The translations under genes and the position numbers were made by a program. The notes below the pieces were generated by a model, which was given only the letters and a program-made list of their open reading frames with translations, was not told the DNA's origin and searched no databases. Positions 1 through 12,230 of a DNA stretch of 64,000 bases are shown piece by piece; positions within the stretch are counted from its first letter, which is position 1, and every line of letters starts with the position of its first letter. Source of the stretch: Heterocephalus glaber (Eukaryota; Chordata; Mammalia; Rodentia; Bathyergidae); contig NW_004624783.1 in assembly GCF_000247695.1 (NCBI RefSeq), positions 5,898,968-5,962,967 of the forward strand, in the 5' to 3' direction.

Positions 1-500
1 CCACCATCCCATATGCTGCCCTTTGTTGGCTAGAATGTCATTATGTGGTGTATGTCTGTTCAGGAGTTAATATAAAATATTATCATTGCTTTATATTGCA
101 TATAGTATATATATAGAAGCACCTTTAATTTTTCTTCTCCTATTAACCTTATTTTTTTCCCTTTGCTCTGTTGTCTTATTCTCCTCAAAATCCTATTGTA
201 TTGGTGATTTCCCCTCTTTCCCACTCTGAATGCTGGCCTTTCTGCCAGAGATAGGGAGTACCTTACACTTTCTATACCTGGGCCATGTAATGACCTGCAC
301 TGCCTGACATGCACTGCCTGAAGGTAAGTGGACATGCGGGTCCCTTCTTGGGGAAATAGGAACCCATCAGAGGAGAGGCAGAACTGAGACACTGTATCCA
401 TTTAGCTTTCCTTTTGAAGTGCCTTTTCTGGAGAACCACGTCTGACCTTTAAGCCACCAACCCCCGTCTGCTTTCTACTGACCTGCTTTTTCACTTCCAG
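1..500 (+). other. CEP41 intron sequence at the window edge
   Basis: The acceptor of the first visible CEP41 exon (ttcacttccag) ends at 500. I find no CEP41 coding match in 1-500 on either strand, so this is read as intron. AT-rich; no recognisable repeat. Confidence 0.6.
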
Positions 501-3500
501 TGTCATCAGTGGTGTTGGGGAACTGGATCTAGACAAAGGGCTCATGAAGAAAGCAGAGCCCAACACCAAAGACAAACCTTATCCTGACTGCCCCTTCCTG
601 TTGCTAGATGTACGTGATAGAGACTCTTACCAGCAGGGCCACATTGTTGGAGGTAAGAGAGAAAAAGCTCTATAGTGCCTCACTCCAGGAACACAGCCTG
701 CATATGGGGCAGGCAGGCTTAACCTCAGCCCAGGCTCAACTCTGTGTACTCTTTCCATTATGGAAACCTCTCAAGGTGGTTGCACCTTGTGTTCTGTGTT
801 CTGAAACAGTCTGCTGTGTCCTCAGATGACTTAGGGTCTTAGCACTTAACTGTGTGCAGTAAAATGAAGGTTATCCTTTCTTCATAGTGTCCTGTTTCTT
901 TTCATTCACTGAAGTATTTAGGTTTATGTATAGCTCATTGATTTTGAAAATATATTTACCTCTTAGATTTTAATCCAGCTAGGTATTGGGACCAAGTTGT
1001 ACCATGAAAGCTAAGGGCTTCCTAAACCTTTTCTTCTCTTTGCAGCTTACAGTTACCCAATTGCAACTCTGTCTAGAACAATGAACCCCTATTCCAATGA
1101 TATTCTTGAATATGTATCCTTTGTTTTATGTATATGTTAAGGAATTGGATGGCATGAGGATTGTAAGACTCAGACTTACTGGTAGAAAACCATGAAGGAC
1201 CTTGGCTACTACCTGGGTTAGCATACTTGAGACTTTGTTGCTAAATATCCTGACTTTGAAGCGGATGCTTCCAAACCACACTGCAATGGGACCAAAAAAA
1301 AACATTTAGGTTAAGGATTATGATCTGTTGAGAGTCCTAAGACTTAAGTCCCCCAGAATGCTTACCCAAGTAGAATTTAAGTAAACTATTTTCTATTTTT
1401 TTCTTCATTTAAAACTTTAATGTTTTCCATTCATAAAATCCTACCTATAGGGCCTGGGATTTAGCTCAGTGGTGCTGCTGCCTGCCTCTCAAGTGCAAAG
1501 TCCTGAGTTTGATCCCGGTACCAGAAAAAAAAAATCCTACATGTAGAAAGTAATCTAAATCCTAGAAAAATATAAAAAAGAAAATTTAAATCTTGGGCTG
1601 GGGATTTAGCTCAGTGGTTCCACTGCCTGCCTTGCAAGTTCAAGGTCCCGAGTTTGATCCCCAGTACCAAAAAAAAGAAAGAAGTCTCCCATATTCACAC
1701 AATTGAGCACAAACTCATATTATTGGTATATTTTATTCCAGACTCTCCTGTCTGTGTGTGTGCGTGTGTGTGTGTGTTTGTAAGAAAGTTAAACTCATAC
1801 TGTATATGTAATTTAGTGTCTTGGTTTTCTTCACTTCATATTATAGTACATTTCCCCATGCTAATACAAGCTCTTTGTGAACTCCAATTTTGATACTCTG
1901 TAATAATATCTTAATTTTCAGATTTACTGTATTTTATTAAATCATTCCTTTATTTTGGACATTTAGGTAGTTCCATCTTTTTATTATTGTAAGGAAGATT
2001 TCAGCGGATGCATTGGACACGGAAGTTAGGATCTCTCTTTTGTCATTTGTAAAATGGAGATTGTAATATTTATTTTCCAGGATTGTAAGAATAAAAGAAC
2101 TAAACAGTATAAAGTATGTAACTACTGCTGCCCTGGACCAGGGTATTACTAGTTCATAAATGGCAAGGATACCAGTTCATGTGGTTTCCATAATAGGAAA
2201 AATCCAGTACCTACTGGTGTAACCTATAAGAATGGGTCCTTGAGTTTTTCCTGAACTCAGAAGGATGAACCATGACAGCTTTTTGTTCCTTAGGGGTTTC
2301 TTATAGTCCAGGAGCATTAGCCCAGTGCCTAGAACCTTAACTCATCTCTTAGAAAAATGCCCACGGCAAGATCATCATTCTGTATGACGATGATGAGAGG
2401 CTGGCCAGCCAGGCAGCTACCACCATGTGTGAGCGGGGCTTTGAAAACCTCTTCATGCTTTCTGGAGGTGAGTAAGGTCTCTCTCTGTGTAGGACTTAAA
2501 AGACAGCCCTTTGGACACATAAGCCTTCAAACCATCCCATCATCTTTTCCTCTCAGTGCTTGGAATTTAGTGTTCTGGAAAGAGATAGCCATGCTGGCTG
2601 AAAGGAACCAGGAGTTATGGAAAACATCCATTAGCTCTATCAGTACATGTTCTTAATTCCTAAAATAACAGTGTTGCTTCAGAGCTCTGCAAGAAAGTTG
2701 AAGACTTAAGCAAATGGGACTCTCAGAATCCCATGTAACAACTCACGTTTTCTAGTATGATTTTCTTAATGGTGAAACAGTTAAGAAAATTTCACATCCT
2801 TGTGTTGGCCTCAACTTGGTGACCAAAGATTAGAAGACAGGCTTTTCTCCAGCTTTTGGTGTGGCCTTCAGTATATTAATCCTGCTTTTTCTAATGATCT
2901 TCTCTATCTAGGTCTAAAAGTCTTAGCTCAGAAATTCCCAGAAGGACTGATTACTGGTTCCCTGCCAGCGTCTTGCCAGCAGGCCTTTCCGCCTGGTTCT
3001 GCCCGCAAACGATCCAGCCCCAAGCTGCCACCCACACCAGCTGAGAACAAATGGAGATTTACCCCAGAAGACTTAAAAAAGATAGAATATTATCTGGAAG
3101 AAGACCAGGGTCCTGCAGATAATCCTAGTAAGATATTTTGACCTTTGTTTCCTGTGAGGCTTGAGATTTGCAGCTTTGAACATCACCTCATCATAAAGAA
3201 AAGCTTCATCTTTTATATTCAAAGCCTTAAAATATCTGAGACTATGTGTGACATAGGTGCAAGGGGCAGAGCTGATCCCTGGTCATGGCAAGATTTAGGC
3301 ATTGAGCCCAGACATAGAGAAGAGAGTGTATCAATCAAAGTGTGTTTCAGGCAGAGTTAAGGAGCAAAGCATGTGACATTCAGATTCCTTCTTAGGAAGT
3401 TTCCTTTTCCTTCTACTGCTTTGCTACTTGTAAGATACTTCTCAGAGCATTCCTAATTTCTCTTCCTACTTATCTTTGGTCCCTTGATTTCTCATCTCTC

Positions 3501-3961
3501 TTTTTAATTGCCATTCACCCTGTACCCTTCTCTGCCAAGGAAGGGATGAAAGACAGACTAGATTTGTTGAGGATAATGGAGAGGAAGAAATAAAGTGATC
3601 TGGGCTTCCCTCCATCCTTTCTCCCTTCCCCAATTGCAAATTGGTCACAAGGATGAGGAGCAGATTAACACTGGCCCAAAGTAGATGCTGCACAGGACTT
3701 CATTAGCTTAAAAGTGGTTGTAGACTAGGACTTCATTAATTTAAAAGTTTACTTGGCCAATTGTCCCTGGAATCATTCGTGCACCTCTGCTCCTCTTTCT
3801 TGCTCCCTTCAGGCCGGCTGAACAAAACTAACTCCTCGGGGAGAGAATCCAAAGTACCTGGTTCCCGAAGCAGTCATCACCTGCCTGCAGGGGGCCCTGC
3901 CAGCCACTCCAACCCCCGCTCCCAGAGCAGTGGTCACCTGCAAGGCAAACCCTGGAAGTAA
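501..3961 (+). CDS. CEP41: CEP41, centrosomal protein of 41 kDa (C-terminal exons only)
   Basis: Five coding exons read from splice sites: 501-652, 1046-1113, 2353-2467, 2912-3127 and 3813-3961 (TAA at 3959-3961). All introns are GT-AG and the phases join. They encode about 232 C-terminal residues; the human protein is 373, so the N-terminal exons lie upstream of the window. Seen: a rhodanese-like domain running from [18 protein letters not shown] through [13 protein letters not shown] to the FMLSGG region, then a basic, Pro/Ser-rich tail ending GHLQGKPWK. Where active rhodaneses carry the catalytic-Cys loop this one has YDDDERLA, so it is a non-catalytic fold. Known of the family: CEP41 acts at centrioles and the ciliary base, is needed for tubulin polyglutamylation in cilia, and is mutated in Joubert syndrome. 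No frameshift or stop is seen. The next gene, CPA1, is convergent 9.5 kb away. Confidence 0.96.
1450..1534 (+). repeat. ID-type tRNA-derived SINE
   Basis: Starts ggcctgggatttagctcagt (tRNA A-box-like), carries a B-box-like segment tttgatcccggtacc and ends in an A-run. Lies in a CEP41 intron. Same family as the copies at 1595, 7255, 7435, 13176, 39753, 44582, 55408 and 62999. Confidence 0.85.
1595..1680 (+). repeat. ID-type tRNA-derived SINE
   Basis: Near-consensus copy: gggctggggatttagctcag at the left end, B-box-like tttgatccccagtacc, and an A-rich tail. It sits 60 bp after the previous copy in the same orientation, in the same CEP41 intron. Confidence 0.88.
1715..2010 (-). repeat. Old L1-like fragment, antisense, with an internal (TG)n
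   Basis: The stretch with catttccccatgctaatac and ttggacatttaggtagttcc resembles the antisense 3' region of ancient mammalian L1 elements. An imperfect (TG)n runs from 1752 to 1777. It lies in the CEP41 intron between exons ending 1113 and starting 2353. Assigned by eye; subfamily unknown. Confidence 0.45.
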
Positions 3962-3980
3962 AAACTGCCTCATTTAGTCA

Positions 3981-3986
3981 AATAAA
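3981..3986 (+). terminator. CEP41 poly(A) signal AATAAA
   Basis: AATAAA lies 20 nt after the CEP41 stop codon, with a GT-rich stretch (gagcagtcccc aagttggtcgtttt) further on. It implies a very short 3' UTR with cleavage near 4000-4010. Longer isoforms using distal signals cannot be excluded. Confidence 0.7.
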
Positions 3987-4879
3987 TGTTTTCCTTCCCG
4001 TGGAATCCCTGAGCAGTCCCCAAGTTGGTCGTTTTCGCAAGCTGCTATAGAGGAAAGACCACAGCTGTGGGATAGGCCATCTTCCTTCTCCATGTTCAGC
4101 TCCTCTCCCTTTTATCCCTTTTATCTCCCCATCAAGGATTTTGACAGATGACCATGAAACCCAGAGGTGTGATAGGCTCTAGTGTCCTCCGTATTGTTTA
4201 CAGAATATTTAAGTTTTTTGAAACTGAATAGGAACCCCCCCCCCCGCTTCCAATACCATCCAGCTTGTTTGCTCTATATCCAATGCTGTTTTGTAAATAC
4301 TTCAGTCACATCTGCTGGTGTATTCTTCCCAATCAGTTTTTTCATTCACTGTGAATTTCATGAGAGCTGCCCCAGGTGGGCTTGGTGTGGGCAGCTGTCC
4401 GCAGGGATGCAGATGCATCTTTGTCCCATCAGCCCAAAGGCCTCGCACCAGGCACAGGCAGCTGTCTAAGGCATGCTCTGCTCAGCATGCTGCAGGCTCT
4501 GTTTGGAGTTTGGAAGTGGTGCCTGTGGGCAAGGCTCAGTTTTACAATTTAGTGGAGAAGCTCTACACTTCCTGAATGCTCCCCTTCATTAAATGGTTTC
4601 CTGGGGCCAGAAAGGTGTGTGTTCAACTGTCATCACTGCAGGAGAAGGGCCTCACCCAGGAGCACCCAGCCTGTGTTGAGAGCCCCCAGAAGCTCCCACA
4701 GCCGTGCCTCACTTGTGGTCAGTATAGCAGTTGTATATTTCCATTGCCCCACTCAGGTCCATCTGCATTAAATGGGTAGAAATTGTGGCCACTTGAAAAC
4801 ATTAGCTTCACTCAGGCAACTGGGGAACACACAAGGTGAGGAGGACTCGAGAGTCCTCTGTCAGGGCTGACAGCCCCTT

Positions 4880-5060
4880 AAACCCTTGCTTAAAAATACA
4901 GTATTAGTCTAATTGAGTAATTAGTGCAATTTCCTGCTTACTTTTCATTCTCATGACTGAGCTGTGATTAGGAGATTGTGATTATAGATTCTGGTTTTGG
5001 CCGGAATTTTGAATCAGCATTAATTGAATTGCTAGATAACTGACATTCATTCTGTTTAAT
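4880..5060. promoter_or_regulatory. AT-rich candidate conserved non-coding element with clustered homeodomain motifs
   Basis: Many TAAT/ATTA cores occur within 180 bp: attagtctaattgagtaatt near 4904-4924, agcattaattgaattgc near 5016-5032, and gtttaattgg near 5054. The block matches no repeat family I recognise and differs from its more GC-rich flanks. Such clusters are typical of developmental enhancers. This is a composition and motif reading only; conservation was not measured. Confidence 0.3.
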
Positions 5061-5190
5061 TGGGGGAACAAAAGACCTCAGGTAAGGATGAGGAACTTTG
5101 AAATCATGCAAAAAGGAAAAGAGCCTTGTTAATTTTTATGGTCTATGATTGTGGCTGTGATAAGGGACTGAGGAATAAATTGTGCTCTTT

Positions 5191-5202
5191 GTCATGGCAA
5201 CC
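5191..5202 (+). promoter_or_regulatory. RFX-type X-box-like site
   Basis: GTCATGGCAACC matches the RFX half-site arrangement (GTTGCCATGAC on the other strand). RFX factors drive ciliary genes, and CEP41 is ciliary, but the site lies 1.2 kb downstream of its stop. Single motif; chance occurrence is plausible. Confidence 0.25.
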
Positions 5203-7254
5203 AGCTTCTGAAAAGCCAACTGAAAATTGCCTGTCCTTAGGTGGTTACTGCTGCTGGGTAAGATTTGCCTTAACAGTACTATTTCTCACCACCAAAAGAA
5301 AAAAATGGCACCACAGTATTTCTAGCACGGGGGCTGTGTTTGTACAAGAAATAAACATAATAAATGTCTCATAGAGACATATGGAAAAATAACTCAGATT
5401 CAGCCCAGTTCTGTTTTACAGTGTGTTTATCCTTCTCTACTTGATTTCCAAAGTGCAACATTTTCCAGTGCTTTAGAATCAAACAAACCAGGGACATTGT
5501 TGAGAAGTCAAGACGTGCCCAATTTTCCACAAGATTCAAGAATCTTGTATAAAATTCAGCCAACATACACATAGCTTTAATGAGGAGCCTTTCGTGTTTC
5601 CCATAAATTTATTGCCTGAGAACTTAGTTCAGCCTTTTTGAGTGCTCTGGCTTTTTATTTTCTTTATGGCATATATAAAAAAAATGCAAACATTTCCACA
5701 CTTCTCTGGACAAATTTTTAGCCATCTTTGATGCATATACATCTTTAAGGAAAAATGCTTCGCTCTATAACAATGTTCTGGTTATGCCATTTTAAAGTTG
5801 AGTAATCAGGAGATTAGACTTCCCTACTGGATTCTGTTTTCAAAGCAATGTCCCCCTTTTTCCTATTTTCCACTCCCATTATCACAGATTAGTGTTTGAA
5901 ACTCCAGTATATAGAAAGACAGTTTAGCCAAACCTACAAGATTGCTGTGTATTTGCTAGAGAAATCTAGCAGGTTGAATATATTTATGTATGTTACTCCA
6001 TAGTGCTTTGCCCAGTTGGTGAGGATTTTAAAATTCCAAAAGACCTGTTCTAATTCCACATTTTGTGTGTTAAATGTCACTATCAGACATTTTTTACATG
6101 CTCAAGGTATTTCTTTTAATATTCTACTTTACTAGTTTCTTCATTAGATTATTTGACATGTATTATTTAAATGATCACTGATATTTTGTGCAATTATGAA
6201 TGTTGAAGATTAAAGAACATAGTTCCTAATTTGTCGTTTGCTATTAATGTGCTGAAACCTGCCAACTTTTCTCTTCCTCTCTGTCAAGGTGATTTGAAAG
6301 AGCCCCAGGAGACTGGGTGATGGGAAAAATACCTCTTTTTGCTGCTTCTCCCAGAAAGGCATATATATTCTTCGTGTAAATGAATCGGGAGATCCCCGTA
6401 GAACAAGAGACGCTGGCTCTCTAGTCAGAAGGCATGGGTTTTGTTTCAGGTCAGGCAGGGACCAATGGCCACCATGAGCAGATTGTATCGTGGATTTCTT
6501 GCCACTCTTTTGGGGATTCATCAGCTGCCTTTGTCTGGGGAAGGGAGGTGTTTTATCAAACTGTAACAATAGTCCACTATCCAACAGTGATGGCCAAAGT
6601 TTAGTAATATGTTAAATGCCTCAAAATGGTATGTATTTAAGAAAGAAAGGAGTGAAGGAAGGAAAGAGGCAAAGAAACAAGAAGGAAGGGAAGAGGGAAA
6701 AAGCTACATTACTCATTTGAAAACACAGAATATCCTGGGCTATAATGATGTCAGATTCAATTGTTGAAAAGTATGAGATGACTCAAAGGTCTCAAATTAA
6801 TTTTCACTTTTTACTTGAAGGAGAAAGCCAGAACCAGTATGATTGTATTGAACTTGATATAAATCAGAATTAAAAGGGAACAGATAATGTTCATTAGTTG
6901 CTGAAGGATGTTTTTTTCCTATAGTACTATTTTTGTTATACAAAAATTCTTGACACTTTAAGCTACTCACCAAGAAAATAGAATAAAACAAAAACCTTCT
7001 CTTTTCTAATTCCCTTATGAAACATAAATGAAATCAAGAGTTCTGGGTTGGAAGAAATATGTAGGAGATTTTTGTTGTGTTGGTTTTGGTTTTTATCTTT
7101 TGTTTTTGTTGTTAGAGTCTGTCTTTCATGTTACCTGATTTTTTTTATGGGCAGTAACTAATTTCTGTCCACTTGGATTTAAATCCAAGACTACATTCTT
7201 GCTGTATTCTGAAGATAGTCATACAGAGCCTTTTGTTGATTCCAAATGTTCTCA

Positions 7255-7342
7255 GTATTTTTTTTTTAGTACTAGGAATCGAACTCGGGTCCTTGGGCTT
7301 GCGCAGCAGGTGGCAAAACCACTGAGCTAAATCCCCAGCCCC
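7255..7342 (-). repeat. ID-type SINE, antisense, with 16-bp TSD
   Basis: T-run, then gtactaggaatcgaactcgg and the end ctgagctaaatccccagccc, the reverse complement of the ID head. It is flanked by the direct repeat TGTTCTCAGTATTTTT (7247-7262 and 7343-7358), a clear L1-mediated target-site duplication. Confidence 0.9.
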
Positions 7343-7434
7343 TGTTCTCAGTATTTTTAATGTGTGTTTATTATCAAAATTCTTTTAAAGTTGTAATTCC
7401 CATAATACTTTTTGTTTCCAGAACCATCAGAAAT

Positions 7435-7526
7435 GGGCTGGGGATTTAGCTCAGTAGTTCTGGCACCTGACTCAAGTGCCCAAAGTCCCGAGTTCAATCC
7501 CCGGTACCAAAAAAAAAAAAAAAAAA
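7435..7526 (+). repeat. ID-type SINE with 14-bp TSD
   Basis: gggctggggatttagctcag head, B-box-like ttcaatccccggtacc and an A18-ish tail. Flanked by the perfect direct repeat GAACCATCAGAAAT (7421-7434 and 7527-7540), so recently inserted. Confidence 0.92.
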
Positions 7527-8022
7527 GAACCATCAGAAATGTAGATTATAATTTAGCACTTAATTATGTTGGGAACGTTGAATACTTATATGCAGTTCAA
7601 TTAATTTTAATTAACAAACATGTTTTTCATATAAAAGTAATAAATAAGACATCCTGTGCCTCCAAATTGCTCAGAATACATTTGGGTAGTAATACTTCCT
7701 TAGATGGTAGTAATTATTGAAGTTATTACCATGGAGTCCATAAATTGGTACCTGGGCCAGTTATAAAATTTTTGAAAAGGTTATGGCAAAAATCTGTCTG
7801 TCTTGAATTCTGACAGAACAGGGCTCAGCGATATATTGTGTGTGTTCACAAAATGCATTTGTCACTCTGTCTCATTGTCTCTCACTCTCTGGTGCTGTTC
7901 TTCTTTGTTCTGAATGCAGAAGAAAATTCTCTTCACCTGCATAACCTCCTGCGGCACCTGGTAAAATGCGTGATACACAGAGGTCGCTTATTAAATCCTA
8001 TTGACTGGTGGACTGTGTAGCT

Positions 8023-8194
8023 TATTTGTTTTTTTGTTTTGTTTCTTTGTTTGTTTTTTGAGACAGAGTCTTGCTATGTAATTTAGGCTGTACTTGAACT
8101 CACTGTGTAACCTAGGTTGGCCTGGAACTCATGGCAATACTCCTGCCTCAGCTTCCTCAGTGCTGGGATTACATATGCACTGCCACACCCAGCC
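8023..8194 (-). repeat. B1 SINE (7SL-derived), antisense
   Basis: T-rich start, gagacagagtcttgctatgt, gttggcctggaactcatggc and ctgggattacatatgcactg: the reverse complement of a B1 monomer with its Pol III boxes. Confidence 0.88.
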
Positions 8195-8644
8195 TTCGTT
8201 GTTTCAGTATGTCTTCCTTTGAAACTGTTTAGACTAAAAGCTTCCAGACGATGCACATCACCAACTCTGTGACAGTGGCCTTAAATAAGTGTTCATGCAT
8301 AAACGAACTGAACTGTCAAGACTGAAGTGTGGATATGATCCCGTTGCTGTGGCCACTCAGTGCCAGCCTGCCATTCTGGAAACTCAGAAAGCTTGTTATC
8401 TGGGGTACCCTTGTACATCCTGCTTTTTTGGTTAGACATTCACAGCTCTGAGGTTTTGGAGGGAGGTAGTCGGGATGTTACTACCCTAGCTGGCTGCCAC
8501 CTGCCGGCCTGTCTTCACTATCCCCCTAGTAGCCTTCAGGATTCATCAAGTGCAGGTGGTCCGCAGTCCCCATCTGAGAGAGGCTTATTTTTCTCTTCTG
8601 TTTCATATCTTGAAAGTTTCCACATTATAATAGTAGCAAGCATT

Positions 8645-8830
8645 TAGGGAGAGCTTTCTGTGTGGTAGGCAGTGCTCCTAGATTTTCCATTGTATGTTTT
8701 GACTCATTTAATTCTCACAGCAGTCCTATGAGGCAGGCATCTCCATTTTCAGATGAGGAGACTGAGGTCTGGGTGGAAATGAAGCAGTCACCCTTAGACA
8801 CTGAGTAGATGATGGGAAGCCCGGATCTGG
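8645..8830 (-). repeat. MIR-like ancient SINE, antisense
   Basis: Contains ctccattttcagatgaggag and actgaggtctggg, the reverse complement of the MIR core. Divergent, as expected of a mammal-wide element. Confidence 0.6.
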
Positions 8831-10780
8831 TGGCTGCAGAGCGTGTTCCTGTAAGCACTCACTTCTTCCCTCTCTGGGTAGACACAGCTGTATTCGTTCT
8901 TCCTGGGTGAGGTCTCTACCAATGAAAATGTAACTTCCCCTTGCTTTTGGCTTCCATTACCCCCTAGTCACTGAGATTCCATTGAAAACCTTCCTGCTTC
9001 CACAAAAGGAAATGAAAATTCGGGAACTGAAGTACCTCTTCCCAGGAATATGTATTTCCACAGTCTGTGTCTGGTGTCCTTTCTTGAAGACAGCTGTTCC
9101 AGAGCTTCTGAGGCTAGTTTTGTTTGCCAGTGGACATTTCATGAGCTACTTAAAGAACGAGCATTACAGATTTTTTACTAGATCTAGGAAGGGAAATGTA
9201 GGCTGTTTTCCTGATAGGTTGAACATTCAATAAACCATTTTGCTATATGATTTTTGTCTGATCTCTTCTTTCCTGTGGGATGGTGTTTCTGATGTAGACT
9301 GAAACATAGATTGTGAGAATTGGCCACAAGCCTGGGTTTCGTGGGGAAATAGAGGCAAACCTCTTTGCCACAGCCCTTTCTCCACCAGGCCCTTCTGAAA
9401 ATGGAGTTGACACATCTGTGGTTAAGCAGAGACTTTTAATCACAGCCCCCCCCCCCCCGCCAATTTGCCAGTAAACACTCAGCACTCTCCATCCCTGGGA
9501 TTGTTAGACAATGCTCACAGTTTTAGTTGCCAAATTAATGCAGATCCTGAAAGCTTTGAGAAAGGATTCAGTACCTTTTGAGGATTGTTCAGATTTGATG
9601 GGTGGTCTGTGTTTTTCTGATCTCTTCTTTGGCCTGTCCACTGTGAATGTTAAGGTTGACCATATCATTTTTCTCTAAGTAGTGTCTGGGTCTTCGTATG
9701 TTCACAGAATGATGTTCTGTAAACCTCCAAGCAAGAGCCCTCATGCATAGTCACATCCGCCTGGTCCCACCTGCCCTTGCAAAAGGATTGCCAGGATGAT
9801 GACTGGCTGTGCACTGGATGAGGGGTAGGTGAGGTCATATCTGGATTGTATTTGATGGCATTTCAGTTTTAACCTCAGGCTAAAGCCAAAAGCTAGACAC
9901 GCATAGCTGAGTGTTAATTTCAGAGTCTACCTGAGGATTGTCCTGGGTCACTAGTGGCCCCTTGGCCACATTGAACACCACCTGTGATTGTCTAAGAAAG
10001 AAGTAAAATGTGCTCATTTACAAATTAAGATCTTTTAGGCAGATCTTTTGCCAATGGGAGGGGAGCCAGAGATAGGGGGAGGGGAGCGGCAGGGGAATAA
10101 AAAAATTAAATATGTTAAGCACATGCATCTACCCTATAAGAGGAATGTAAACATTATGTACTGCAAACATGAACTAATAAAGTTGGAAGAAAAAAAAAAG
10201 ATCTTTGAGGGCCCCTGGAGAATAGGTGTTGGCACAGTCGGTTCCCATTATTGCAGTGGGAAGTGCATGTGCACAGAAAGTGAGCAGAAAGGGCTCTCGG
10301 GAATTCCCACTGCCAAGTGCTTAGGAACACCCCCACCAAGGACTGAGGAATCCCTACCCTGGTGGTAACACTGCTGTTTCCCGCAATCTGGAGCATAAAT
10401 TTTTTTGAAGATAAACTACAGTGTTCTGGGAAAGATGGTGAAATAAGATGCCAGAACAGAAGATATAAGGTTAGACAAATTTTTTAGAAAAGAAGCTGAA
10501 CAAAGATGGTTATTTAGATGTTTGATGCTGATAGAAAGCTGATGTTTAAAACTTTACAAGCACGTTCATCATCTGGTATGTTTCAGCTAGCTGCCCCCCA
10601 CCCCAAGAAAAAGCTGATAGAAAAGCTCATTGGAAGAAATTCTCAAATGTATAGAAAGCAAATCTACCCCCACTCCCCAAAGTAGCCATAGGTATTATTG
10701 GGGGATCTGTCCTTTCAGGTATTGGGGGGGGGGGGGCGTGTGCGTGCGTGTGTGTGTGTGTGTTTTAAAAAATGGAATTC
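8831..10780. other. Intergenic DNA, no gene seen
   Basis: No coding exon or RNA gene recognised. It holds a C-run (near 9446-9457), an A-tailed retroposon-like 3' end around 10040-10198 (purine-rich stretch then AATAAA-like and poly(A)), and a G-run plus (TG)n at 10723-10763. Confidence 0.45.
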
Positions 10781-10789
10781 ATACTATTT

Positions 10790-11450
10790 TGTAGCAAACT
10801 TTTTTAAAAAATTGATGTGTAAGTCCTGCTGTCAAATTTATCCACTTTAAGTGTACTATGAATGATTTTTAGTAAATTTATAGAATTATGCAAAGATTGC
10901 CACAATATAGTTGTAACCAGCTTCTTTCTCTTTATCTGCTGTGAACATTTTTCTGCGTGAACAAACCTTCATGGCTTCATGACATACCATCATGTGGATG
11001 TGTCCCATTGGTACCCTTGCTGATCATTTTTTAGGGTTTTTTTTCCTTTTTATTTATTTGGCTTTTTACTATTCCAATCTCATGCATACATGTTTTTTAA
11101 ATTTGTCCAAATATTTTTATAAAATAAATTCTTCCAAGTGGATTTTCTGGGCCAAAGAGGCAATACATTTAAAATTTTGATTTATATTGCCAAATCTGCC
11201 TTCCAGAAAGATGGTACAATTTCCCTCCTAGCAGCAGTATATGACTGTTCTTATTCTTCATAGCCTTAATAACCTTGAGTCATTAGTTTATTATTCTTTG
11301 CTAATCTGATGAGAGAAAAATAATATTTGTTTTCCTTTAATATACAAGAAATCACTGAGGATCAATATCTTTCATACATTTATTGGCTTGTTCTGTTTCT
11401 TTGGTGGGAAAGATTGCCTATTTTTCTTTTAAAGTGTTAATCTTTTTCTT
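10790..11450 (-). repeat. Ancient L1-like fragment, antisense
   Basis: Segments such as gtggattttctgggccaaag, tatattgccaaatctgcctt and ttccctcctagcagcagtat resemble the antisense end of old L1 elements (tggatttctgggtcaaagg ... attgccaaattgcc ... cccaccagca). Strongly diverged, no open frame. Confidence 0.5.
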
Positions 11451-12084
11451 TAAACTTTTTACTTTTAAACCCCTCAAGGTACTAATACTTATTTTCATAT
11501 AAATTGCAATATTTTCTAAAATTGTCTTTTAGCTATATGTATAAATTTTTAAAAATTTTCCCATAGATTGGGTAAAATATGTGTCTGCTATATGTATTGA
11601 AAAAATTTGTATCTACACACAAAATTAAAGCTCTTCCCACAGTTGGACATTTTTAAATAAGTATTAACTTCAGTATCTCCATTTAATATATTTATTATTA
11701 TTGTTGTTATTACTAAATGTTATGGACTTTTCAAGCAGGGGAGATTAAGTGGTGAACAATGCAATCCTGTGGAAATATGGAACTTGCATTAGTCTTTATT
11801 AAACAAATGGTGATCAGCTTCCTACTATGCCAAACTAAGCAGTTAAAATTGGCTTCGCTTATCTATAATCTCTTGTTTTGTGGATGGAGAGGAAATGTTT
11901 TCCTAAAGATAACATGAAGAGAATGTTATCAACTCCTTAGTCCATCTTTCTGTTAAGTCCTTTTTATCATATCTCATAAATTTTGGTATGTGGAAGTTTA
12001 TGTATACTCTGTATAATCGCCTCATAAATATGAGAAAAGGAAAAAAGAGAAACAAAGTCCTCATCCTTTTTATTTTTTAAAGTG

Positions 12085-12230
12085 TTTGGTAGTCATGGTG
12101 GCCATGCCTATAAACTCAGCACTTGGTGAGACAGGAGGATGGTAAGTTCAAGGCCAGCCTGGGCTACAGAGTTCACGGTCAGCCTAAACTACACAGGCAA
12201 GACCCTATCTCAATATAACAACAACAACAA
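12085..12230 (+). repeat. B1 SINE
   Basis: tggtggccatgcctataaac, agacaggaggatggtaagtt and ggccagcctgggctacagag are B1 sequence, ending in an (AAC)n-rich tail. Confidence 0.85.

Larger units (their letters stand above)
4010..7246. other. Intergenic DNA after CEP41, no gene seen
   Basis: Apart from the motif-rich block at 4880-5200, I see no exon-like coding match, RNA gene or clear repeat. A C-run occurs near 4234-4244 and a purine-rich stretch (gaaagaaaggagtgaaggaa) near 6640-6700. The ORFs here are short and unrelated to anything I recognise. Confidence 0.5.

Noticed and set aside
1450..1680. tRNA-like sequences with A- and B-box motifs (also near 7435, 13176, 58232)
   Set aside because: They have poly(A) tails, TSDs and SINE consensus and do not fold as full tRNAs; they are ID retroposons.
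4182..4779. Three consecutive + strand ORFs downstream of CEP41
   Set aside because: No homology recognised, different frames, no splice or codon signal; ordinary intergenic ORFs.
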